Shown: positions 1 to 5,390 of the stretch, piece by piece | How positions within the stretch are numbered: the first letter of the stretch is position 1 | How the letters are laid out: every line of letters begins with the position of its first letter | From: DASXTB01 sp036505615 | GTDB taxonomy: Bacteria; Acidobacteriota; UBA6911; JACQSX01 | NCBI GenBank assembly: GCA_036505615.1 | Contig: DASXTB010000329.1 | Coordinates: 1 to 5,390 of the forward strand | Reading direction: 5' to 3' | Length of the DNA: 5,390 nucleotides | Notes under the pieces: generated by a model | What the model was told of the DNA's origin: nothing | Databases searched by the model: none | The model's input: only the letters and a program-made list of their open reading frames with translations | Translations under genes and position numbers: made by a program

Positions 1-68
1 AAAATGAGGGAAGGATCGCAACTGATCGGGGAAAAGAACTGAAACCACAGTGAATTGGAAAAATCATT

Positions 69-2258
69 ATGAAACCTACACTTATCTTTTGTCGAATCTG
101 TGTCGCACTTGTGACTTGTTTGTATCCGGTGCTGGCGGCTCGACAAGTCACTAAGCCCGAACCGCCACAGACCCAGAAGACTTTTCGCCTGGGAGCAGAT
201 TCGGTTCTTCTTGACATCGTCATTCGGGACAAGAAAGGGAAACCGCTGGAGGATCTAAGTCAGAACGAGATTGAAGTCTATGAGGACAGCGTCAAGCAGA
301 CGGTCACATTTTTCCGGAAGGTCGGACCGGACTTGACGCCGCCGACAAGTGCCGTTGCGCGCGAACCTCAGCCGGCCGCGCAAGCGCCTGGGATCGACCC
401 GCAACGTCAGATCAACTTGGTGACATTGATTTTTGATCAGCTCGGAGTAGACGGAAGGAACCTTTCGCGCCAAGCGGCGATGGATTTTCTCAGCGCTCCG
501 CTTCCTCCCAATTTATTCGCTGCTGTCTTCAAGATCGACCGCCGCGTCTATGCTCTGCAGCAATTCACCAATGATCGAAAACTCCTGCAGGGAGCCGTAG
601 ACAAGGCCACGAAAGGCACTTTCACACAATTCGCGACTCAGTCGGAGGCGATCAAGCAAGAATCCGAGAAGGCGATCTCGTCACAGGAGACACTCAACTC
701 GGCAGCGGCATCGATCACGGCGGGAACTGCGCCGCCGTCCGCCACCGGCGCCACCATCGGCGCCGCCGCCGCGTCGGCCAAAATGGCCCAACTGATGCTG
801 AACATGCTGCGCGTGACGGAAGCTCTGCAACGCGAGCAGCAGGGGCAATCGTCGCTTTATGGCCTCCTGGGTCTGATCCGCGAGCAGCGCGAGCTGACAG
901 GCCGAAAAACAGTGATTTATTTTTCGGAAGGCCTGCAGGTTCCACCCAGCCTGGTGGAGGTGCTGCGCACCAGCATCAGCGAAGCTAATCGCGCCAACGT
1001 GAGCGTGTACGCTGTCGACGCTCGCGGCCTGATCACGTCGCGGCTCGGGCAGTCGGGTAACGAGCTGCTCACTCAGACTTCCCAGACCAGCCAGCGCCAG
1101 ACAAGAAGCTCGCATCCGGTAACGCGCGAAGAGGTGATGATCAGCGAGCACGCCGAAGAGAGCATCCGGATGAACACCCAAGAAGCGTTGGCGGACCTGG
1201 CCCAAAGCACGGGCGGCCTGCTGATTGCCAATACCAACGATTTGCGCAGCGGCATGCACAAAGTTGGCGAAGACATTCAGAGCCACTACGAGGTCGCTTA
1301 CGTGCCGGAAAACCGTGACTACAACGGCAAGTTCCGCAGCGTTTCGGTTAAGATCCTCCGCCCTGGTGTGTCGATTCAGACCCGCAGCGGTTACTTTGCT
1401 CTGCCGGCCAGTCTGGGCCCGGGGGTGATGGCGTACGAAATGCCGATGCTTGCGGCATTGAGCGCCTCGGCGCCTCAGCGCGATTTTGAGTATCGCGGCA
1501 TTACCTTTCACTTCCGACCAGGTGCAAATGGCGTGCAGTATTCACTGGTCATTGAGGTTCCGATATCGACTTTTCAGTTGACGCCGCAACCGGACGGGAA
1601 AACTTATCGGGCCAGGATTGCGCTGCTGGCGCTAATCAAGGACAGCGATGGAAAGGTAATAGAGAAATTCACTCAGGAATCGCCGCTGCAGGGCCCGCTG
1701 GAGCAGATGGAGACTCTGAAACAGCGCAACTTCATCCTGATGCGTCATTTTCGTGTTCCTTCAGGGCGCTACACCGTGGAAATGGCGGCGATGGATCGCG
1801 AATCGGGAAAGATCAGCGTTCGCCGGTCCATGCTGATCGTTCCACCTTCCAGACAGCAACTGGCCCTAAGCAGCCTTGCGGTTGTGAAGCGCATCGATCC
1901 ACTACCACCGAACGCAGCGGAGACGGAGGATCCCTTCAAGTTCGGCACTGCCAAGGTCGTTCCCAACATCGGTGGAAATCTTCGCGCGGAGCCGGGCCGC
2001 AATCTTTCTCTTTATTTTGTCGTCTATGTGCCTGCAGGTTCGCCGCGGCCGGAACTGGCGATGGAAGTTGCGCAGGATGGCCAGGTTGTCGCGCGCGGCA
2101 CCCCAGAGCTCCCCGCTCCCAACGCACAGGGTGAGATCCCCTACGTTGCCACCCTTCCTATCGACAGCCTGAGGGCGGGCCGTTATGAAATCCAGGTGAC
2201 GGTACGCCAGAACGGAGCGACGGCAACGGAGCGAACTTTGGTCAACCTCGAGAAATAG
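69..2258 (+). CDS. Secreted VWFA-related Acidobacterial domain protein
   Basis: Probable exported protein of 729 aa with a von Willebrand factor A-like fold; its molecular role is unknown. Residues 1-24 look like a signal peptide: a short basic start, a hydrophobic core, then VLA-A near 21-24. Residues 39-85 form the family's leading beta module (LLDIVIRDKKGKPLEDL, then EVYED and QTVTFF). Residues 115-180 begin the VWA-like domain (NLVTLIFDQLGVDGR; later QQFTND). An Ala/Ser/Thr-rich stretch at about 205-240 interrupts it. The domain resumes with GRKTVIYFSEGL (278-289), VSVYAVDARGL (311-321), LAQSTGGLLIANTNDL (377-392), HYEVAYVP (406-413) and the closing VSIQTRSGYFA (434-444). This order is typical of the TIGR03436-type family. 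Residues 450-729 are a beta-rich tail of unknown function. The ATG at 69 is chosen because it gives the signal peptide; only a weak GGAA (57-60) lies 8 nt upstream. The canonical DxSxS metal site is absent (DQLGV instead). Family assignment is firm; function is not. Confidence 0.9.
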   Translation: MKPTLIFCRICVALVTCLYPVLAARQVTKPEPPQTQKTFRLGADSVLLDIVIRDKKGKPLEDLSQNEIEVYEDSVKQTVTFFRKVGPDLTPPTSAVAREPQPAAQAPGIDPQRQINLVTLIFDQLGVDGRNLSRQAAMDFLSAPLPPNLFAAVFKIDRRVYALQQFTNDRKLLQGAVDKATKGTFTQFATQSEAIKQESEKAISSQETLNSAAASITAGTAPPSATGATIGAAAASAKMAQLMLNMLRVTEALQREQQGQSSLYGLLGLIREQRELTGRKTVIYFSEGLQVPPSLVEVLRTSISEANRANVSVYAVDARGLITSRLGQSGNELLTQTSQTSQRQTRSSHPVTREEVMISEHAEESIRMNTQEALADLAQSTGGLLIANTNDLRSGMHKVGEDIQSHYEVAYVPENRDYNGKFRSVSVKILRPGVSIQTRSGYFALPASLGPGVMAYEMPMLAALSASAPQRDFEYRGITFHFRPGANGVQYSLVIEVPISTFQLTPQPDGKTYRARIALLALIKDSDGKVIEKFTQESPLQGPLEQMETLKQRNFILMRHFRVPSGRYTVEMAAMDRESGKISVRRSMLIVPPSRQQLALSSLAVVKRIDPLPPNAAETEDPFKFGTAKVVPNIGGNLRAEPGRNLSLYFVVYVPAGSPRPELAMEVAQDGQVVARGTPELPAPNAQGEIPYVATLPIDSLRAGRYEIQVTVRQNGATATERTLVNLEK

Positions 2259-2521
2259 CAAGCCTTCTCTGTCCTCCTTTGAAAGTGAACTCGTAGCGGC
2301 GGCCGTCTGTGTGGCAGCCCCATACTGGATCTCAGAAAGCCACAATGTGATTTATGTTGCAGGGACGACTACGCAGGGTCGACCTCCAGCCGAGGGCAAG
2401 TTTGTTCACCCGCTCCATGTGCCGCGCAAAGTCGGCCTCCACCAGTCACCTAAGCTCCGGTTGGCAGGCCGTAGCACGCCCTGGACTTTGGACATTTTGC
2501 CGCCGAATGTGCTTTTTTGGC
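2259..2521. other. Intergenic region without recognisable gene or site
   Basis: This stretch follows the VWFA gene and precedes the REP-like repeat. Short open frames cross it on the plus strand (2311-2562 and 2354-2650), but they overlap each other and run into the hairpin repeats. Their peptides, rich in Pro, Arg and Cys, match no family I recognise. No tRNA-like structure or clear terminator is visible. A weak ACATT/AATGT inverted repeat (2492-2510) followed by six T's (2513-2518) is too short to call. Confidence 0.5.
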
Positions 2522-2614
2522 AGCCCCGGCAGGGGCGGTGTAATGTTAGCCCACAGCGTTAGCTGTGGGGTTTATAGGTTATTAACAACATTCCAGCCCC
2601 GGCAGGGGCGAAAG
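2522..2614 (+). repeat. Left REP-like repeat with three hairpins (A-B-A)
   Basis: Hairpin A1 is GCCCC-GGCA-GGGGC at 2523-2536. Hairpin B is CCCACAGC-GTTA-GCTGTGGG at 2550-2569, an 8-bp perfect stem with a 4-nt loop. Hairpin A2, GCCCC-GGCA-GGGGC, is at 2596-2609. A1 and A2 share an exact 17-nt direct repeat (2521-2537 and 2594-2610). Spacers are 12 nt between the A1 and B repeats and 25 nt between B and A2. The inner edge GGGGCGAAAG (2605-2614) recurs inverted in the right flank. The copy lies 22 nt beyond the 3' end of the transposase frame. Confidence 0.85.
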
Positions 2615-2636
2615 TATCAGCAGGAAGAAATGAAAG

Positions 2637-3090
2637 TTATTCCCAGATGAAACGCTCATCATATTGAATGTTGTGCTTTTTCAAGAATGCTAGCAATTCC
2701 TCCTTGAACGAGACTTTACGATGGTGTCTTTCTTGATTGGCTATGTAGCTATAGACCTGCCGCGAATTGGATTGGCTGACGCTGAATGCCGCATATCCGA
2801 TCTGCCAGGCAAAGTTGTGGCGCGATGGCCATTTTTCATGAACCCAGCCGGATGAATTGGCCTTTAGAATGCGCAAAGCTTCTGAAATGCAAATTGAAGG
2901 TGGTAAGTCAAATAACAGATGAACATGATCGACCATCCCATTAATCAACAAAGCCTTGCCTTTCAAGTTGCGGATAATTTCCTCCCATGTAGGCGTACAG
3001 CTCTGGTTTTATTTCCGGTCTGATGCTGGGGCGTCGATCCTTGGTGCTGAAAATTGCGTGAGTAAGTAAATTGGTAAAAGTGTGTGCCAT
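2637..3090 (-). pseudogene. IS200/REP-associated Y1 transposase, frameshifted
   Basis: HUH single-strand transposase of the IS200-like (COG1943-type) family, which would cut and rejoin hairpin-bearing ssDNA through a tyrosine. Translation from ATG at 3090 begins MAHTFTNLLTHAIFSTKDRR and reaches YAYMGG, then leaves the family pattern and stops at 2943-2941 after 49 codons. The next frame carries IIRNLKGKALLINGMVDHVH and the rest to the stop at 2637. Removing one T from the TTT at 2978-2980 (one A in GGAGGAAATT on the coding strand) joins the two into a 150-aa protein, a normal length for the family. Key residues of the restored protein are present: the HUH-type HVH at H55/H57 (2919-2927), the FAWQIGYAAFSVSQS motif, and the likely nucleophile Tyr115 in SYIANQ. 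A TTG at 2966 could start the downstream part, but it would lose the first strand of the fold. A sequencing error or a recent mutation would look the same. Confidence 0.85.
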
Positions 3091-3097
3091 TGGTTTG

Positions 3098-3102
3098 TCC
3101 TT
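3098..3102 (-). promoter_or_regulatory. Shine-Dalgarno of the transposase gene
   Basis: On the minus strand AAGGA (within GAAAGGACAAACCAATGG) lies 7 nt before the ATG at 3090. This well-placed site decides the start at 3090 over the internal TTG at 2966, and supports treating the two frames as one broken gene. Confidence 0.7.
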
Positions 3103-3149
3103 TCGCTAGACATAACCGGCAAGTTGGCGGATTTGCGAACAAAAAATTT

Positions 3150-3244
3150 CTTTCGCCCCTCCCGGGGCTAATGGTTTATCGATATGATCATGATTTCCCA
3201 CAGCTCACGCTGTGGGCTTACATTATTTAGCCCCTACCGGGGCT
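3150..3244 (-). repeat. Right REP-like repeat, inverted copy of the left one
   Basis: Read on the minus strand from 3244, it aligns with the left flank. The outer hairpin AGCCCC-GGTA-GGGGCT (3244-3229) matches 14 of 16 positions. A 12-nt spacer shares the TAATGT core. The central hairpin CCCACAGC-GTGA-GCTGTGGG (3216-3197) matches 19 of 20. A 27-nt spacer is diverged. The inner hairpin AGCCCC-GGGA-GGGGC followed by GAAAG (3169-3150) matches 19 of 20. Stems are conserved while loops and spacers vary, as expected when secondary structure is what is recognised. It lies upstream of both the transposase (minus) and ackA (plus). Confidence 0.85.
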
Positions 3245-3245
3245 C

Positions 3246-3262
3246 GGCCCGCCATGCGGGCC
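3246..3262. repeat. GC-rich inverted repeat upstream of ackA
   Basis: GGCCCGC-CAT-GCGGGCC is a perfect 7-bp stem with a 3-nt loop, starting one base after the outer REP hairpin and ending 37 nt before the ackA ATG. It has no counterpart beyond the left flank, so it is probably not part of the inverted element. It is not followed by a T-run, so it is not a classical terminator. It could be a further REP-type palindrome or a leader structure of ackA; function is unknown. Confidence 0.6.
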
Positions 3263-3299
3263 CGTAACACACGGCCCTGCGTCCTTGGCACTGCCATTT

Positions 3300-4532
3300 A
3301 TGAAGATCCTAGTTTTCAACGCGGGGTCGAGCAGCCTGAAGAGCCATTTTTACCAGTTGACAGGTTCGTCTCCCCCCGAAGAACCAGCGACACCCTTGTG
3401 GGAGCTGGAGGCAGACTGGTCTCGCCACGCCGTCCCGGCACGGATCCAGGTGACGACTGCCTCCGGGCGTGTGGATCAGCGAGAAATTCCGATCGAGCGG
3501 TTGCGCGACGAGTTCATTCCGATCATCGAAACATTATGGAGCGGAGATGCTCGTGTAATCGCAGATCGTGCCGAGATCGATGTGGTGGGCCATCGCGTTG
3601 TCCACGGCGGAGATACGTTTCGTGAGAGCGCTCGCATCACGCCCGAGGTTGCCGAGGCCATCGACCGTTTGTCGGTCTTTGCTCCCAGCCATAATCCCAT
3701 CGAGTTTGACATCATCGAAGCTATGGAATTGGTATTGGGTCGGAAGATTCCGCAAGTGGCTGTTTTTGATACTGCTTTCCATTCCAGCCTCCCGGCCGCT
3801 TCTTATGTCTACGGCGGCCCGTATCAGTGGGTTGAGCAGGGTATTCGGCGATACGGATTTCATGGAATCAGCCACCAGTACGTCTCGCATCGTGCCGCCC
3901 GAATTCTCAACAGGGATCTGAAATCGCTGAGCCTGGTGAGCTGTCATCTCGGCAGCGGTTGCTCGCTGGCCGCCGTTCGAGAGGGACGTTCGGTCGATAC
4001 CACGATGGGATTGACCACGCTGGACGGGTTAATCATGAGGACCCGCTCAGGCTCCGTGGACCCAGGCATCCTGATCCATCTGCTTCGACACGGCGGCTAT
4101 GATACCGAGCGGCTCGACCAGGTTCTCAACCGCGAGTCAGGATTAAAGGGACTCTCCGGGATTTCGGGCGACATGCGACAGATCCAGGCGGCGATGGCAG
4201 GGGGTAACGCGCGGGCCCGACTTGCTTTCGACGCCTTTGTCCACCGCTTGCGCTCACAAATCGGCGCCATGGCGGTAAGTCTGGCTCGGCTTGACGCGTT
4301 GATCTTCACGGCGGGAATCGGGGAGCACTCTGCGGCCGTCCGGCAAGCCGTTTGTGAAGGCTTGGGATTTCTCGGTGTCAAACTTGACGGAGAACGCAAC
4401 TTGCGGTCTCCACGAGATGAAGACATCGCAACCCGGGATTCACCGGCCCGTGTTCTGGTAGTCCACACACAAGAGGAGTGGGCGATCGCACGCGAATGTT
4501 TCCACTTGGCTTATGAAGACGCCAGCAAGTGA
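3300..4532 (+). CDS. ackA: Acetate kinase (acetate/propionate kinase family)
   Basis: Cytosolic ASKHA-fold kinase expected to interconvert acetate + ATP and acetyl phosphate + ADP. It is 410 aa, the usual family length. Motifs in order: MKILVFNAGSSSLK (Asn7, phosphate binding), GHRVVHGG (Arg99), PSHNP (His131), VFDTAFH (Asp157), YGFHGISH (His188), CHLGSGCS (215-222), SVDTTMGLTTLDGL (231-244), MRTRSGSVDPG (Arg249), SGLKGLSGISGDMR (280-293), FTAGIGEHS (336-344) and HTQEE (389-393). These correspond to the acetate- and nucleotide-binding residues of characterised acetate kinases. One difference is Ser219, where the family usually has Asn (CHLGNG). ATG 3300 is chosen because the canonical N-terminus starts there; an in-frame TTG at 3285 would add MALPF. 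Neither has a visible Shine-Dalgarno sequence. No phosphotransacetylase or phosphoketolase gene lies in the window, so its pathway partner is unseen. Propionate or butyrate kinase activity cannot be excluded. Confidence 0.93.
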   Translation: MKILVFNAGSSSLKSHFYQLTGSSPPEEPATPLWELEADWSRHAVPARIQVTTASGRVDQREIPIERLRDEFIPIIETLWSGDARVIADRAEIDVVGHRVVHGGDTFRESARITPEVAEAIDRLSVFAPSHNPIEFDIIEAMELVLGRKIPQVAVFDTAFHSSLPAASYVYGGPYQWVEQGIRRYGFHGISHQYVSHRAARILNRDLKSLSLVSCHLGSGCSLAAVREGRSVDTTMGLTTLDGLIMRTRSGSVDPGILIHLLRHGGYDTERLDQVLNRESGLKGLSGISGDMRQIQAAMAGGNARARLAFDAFVHRLRSQIGAMAVSLARLDALIFTAGIGEHSAAVRQAVCEGLGFLGVKLDGERNLRSPRDEDIATRDSPARVLVVHTQEEWAIARECFHLAYEDASK

Positions 4533-4679
4533 GAATCCTGCAGGCAGGCTGCCTTCTTCTCTATTGTTTGAAGATAGTTGCTAGTCACCGGAGCGGGATT
4601 TAAGGTGATCCTCAAAATTATCGTCCCCTGCAAGGCCGCCCTTCGAAACCGGTCTGACGACATTCATGCGCAATCATGA

Positions 4680-5390
4680 CTACAGGGCAGTCAATTTGGC
4701 CACCCCTGCAGCGATTATTCGACGACTGTCGCGCTCCTGTATAAAGACGATTAGCCGAAGGTTTTCACGCTTCCAACTGTTGGCGAGGGTCAAAGCCACT
4801 TGAGCGAGGAAGGGGTTGGGTCCGCGCGAAGTCAATTTTCCAATGACCTGAAGCTGGCGCGCGACGGCACTGTGGTTTAGCTTGCGTCCTGCGTTTTCCC
4901 CTCCCCTCACTTCCGAATACAGGTTGTCCTCAACAACTGCAAGCAGCACCTGTCCTATGTCCCCATCGCTGAGTGAAGGAACCCCCTCAGGTCGAATCTG
5001 GAGCCCAAGCGCGCCTGGCTTTGTTCCCGCGGAACCGGGGCTGCGGGTGATTTGGACTGTCCCTTTCGGAGCCCTGGTAGCGGTGGCGATAGCCTTGCGC
5101 GCCTTGTTTAGGTCGCTGCCCACAAATTCCGCTCGGCCGTCAATGACCATCTGAGGCGTATAAATAGCATCCGTTTTGAACACCTGCGCATATTCGCTCT
5201 GGCGTTCAGTAAATTGAGCGGAGGAGTACCGGTCGGTCCAGCCGAGGCGATTCCAGTAATCAACGTGCTCTCCGAGCGCGATGATTTGCGCCCCGGGCAC
5301 CGGCTGTGCCCTCTCAATCCGGGCCAGTAACTCATCGGCCGGCGGGCAACTGGAGCACCCCTCGGACGTGAATAATTCCACAAGCACAGG
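4680..5390 (-). CDS. DUF1223 thioredoxin-like protein, N-terminus off the window
   Basis: This is the C-terminal part of a DUF1223 family protein, 236 residues visible; the true start lies beyond base 5390. The frame is open to the edge (Pro-Val-Leu-Val-Glu-Leu-Phe), so the GTG at 5387 is unlikely to be the real start. Family members usually have an N-terminal export or membrane signal before the VELFTSEGCSSC motif, which would be in the missing part. Visible signatures are FTSEGCSSCPPAD with a thioredoxin-type CxxC (codons about 5357-5346), GEHVDYWNRLGWTDRYSS, FTERQSEYAQ and YTPQMVIDGRAEFVGSD. The C-terminal beta module contains VRGGENAGRKLNHSAVAR and LIVFIQERDSRRIIAA. The fold suggests a thiol-redox or disulfide-related function, but no reaction is established for the family. 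It converges on ackA with a 147-nt gap. Confidence 0.9.
   Translation of the reverse strand, partial: PVLVELFTSEGCSSCPPADELLARIERAQPVPGAQIIALGEHVDYWNRLGWTDRYSSAQFTERQSEYAQVFKTDAIYTPQMVIDGRAEFVGSDLNKARKAIATATRAPKGTVQITRSPGSAGTKPGALGLQIRPEGVPSLSDGDIGQVLLAVVEDNLYSEVRGGENAGRKLNHSAVARQLQVIGKLTSRGPNPFLAQVALTLANSWKRENLRLIVFIQERDSRRIIAAGVAKLTAL

Larger units (their letters stand above)
2522..3244 (-). mobile_element. IS200-like / REP-associated transposase unit with inverted hairpin flanks
   Basis: The unit is a minus-strand Y1 transposase gene (2637-3090, frameshifted) enclosed by two inverted copies of a 93-95 nt repeat (2522-2614 and 3150-3244). Both flanks hold three hairpins in the same order when read inward from the outside. 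HUH-family Y1 transposases of the IS200/IS605 and RAYT groups act on single-stranded DNA and recognise small hairpins near their ends, so the arrangement fits that group. RAYT genes are typically flanked by REP palindromes, often in inverted pairs. The exact ends are inferred from where the two flanks stop matching; no target duplication is expected for this class and none was identified. The interior looks more AT-rich than the host genes on either side, suggesting foreign origin. Confidence 0.7.

Noticed and set aside
3..53. Tail of an upstream coding sequence ending at TGA 51-53
   Set aside because: The frame is open from the edge, but only 16 codons are visible with no recognisable motif, so it cannot be told from chance.
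681..1511. Long minus-strand open frame of 276 codons opposite the VWFA gene
   Set aside because: It lies wholly inside a well-supported gene, its His/Arg/Ala-rich peptide matches no family, and it is explained as an antisense shadow of GC-rich coding DNA.
2354..2650. Plus-strand open frames across the intergenic region and left repeat
   Set aside because: Two overlapping frames, no family signature, one has no ribosome-binding site I can see, and both run through the hairpin repeats; most likely chance frames.
3091..3150. Promoter for the transposase on the minus strand
   Set aside because: TTATGT resembles a -10 box, but no acceptable -35 hexamer lies at the right distance.
2521..3244. 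CRISPR-like array, because similar short repeats recur
   Set aside because: The repeats are palindromic, in opposite orientations, with spacers of unequal length and a transposase gene in the middle; this is a REP/IS200 arrangement.
4537..4560. Possible ackA terminator: AGGCAGGCTGCCT followed by a pyrimidine-rich stretch
   Set aside because: The palindrome has a single-base centre, so only a 4-bp stem can fold with a realistic loop, and the tail is TTCTTCTC rather than a T-run.
4664..4679. TCATG/CATGA inverted repeat just after the DUF1223 stop codon
   Set aside because: The stem is only 5 bp, AT-containing, and no T-run follows on the minus strand.

Overview
The window most likely comes from the chromosome of an Acidobacteriota bacterium. 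The main evidence is the large secreted protein at 69-2258, which has the architecture of the 'VWFA-related Acidobacterial domain' family, a family expanded in that phylum. The moderately GC-rich coding sequence and the IS200-like/REP element fit, but are not diagnostic. No taxonomic search was possible.

Layout: (1) 1-68 is a short leader with no assignable gene. (2) 69-2258 (+) encodes an exported VWFA-related protein of 729 aa. (3) 2259-2521 is non-coding with no recognisable signal. (4) 2522-3244 is a compact mobile-element-like unit of about 720 bp. A Y1 (HUH) transposase gene of the IS200/REP-associated type lies on the minus strand (2637-3090). It is flanked by two imperfect inverted copies of a roughly 94-nt repeat, and each copy carries three small hairpins in an A-B-A order. 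The transposase reading frame is broken by one extra base near 2978-2980. (5) 3246-3262 is a GC-rich hairpin between the element and the next gene. (6) 3300-4532 (+) encodes an acetate kinase family protein of 410 aa. (7) 4533-4679 is the gap between convergent genes, with no convincing terminator. (8) 4680-5390 (-) is a DUF1223 thioredoxin-like protein that runs off the right edge, so its N-terminus is missing.

The three host genes do not form an evident pathway. The VWFA gene and ackA share a strand but are separated by the element and about 1 kb, so they are unlikely to be an operon. The DUF1223 gene is convergent with ackA. The most notable part of the window is the REP/transposase unit, whose outer edge ends only 55 nt before the ackA start codon. 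It has a regular hairpin design whose loops all read GNNA on one strand per flank, and a nearly intact transposase disabled by a single-base frameshift. This resembles known REP/RAYT and IS200-type systems rather than a wholly new one, but the triple-hairpin inverted flanks deserve a genome-wide check.
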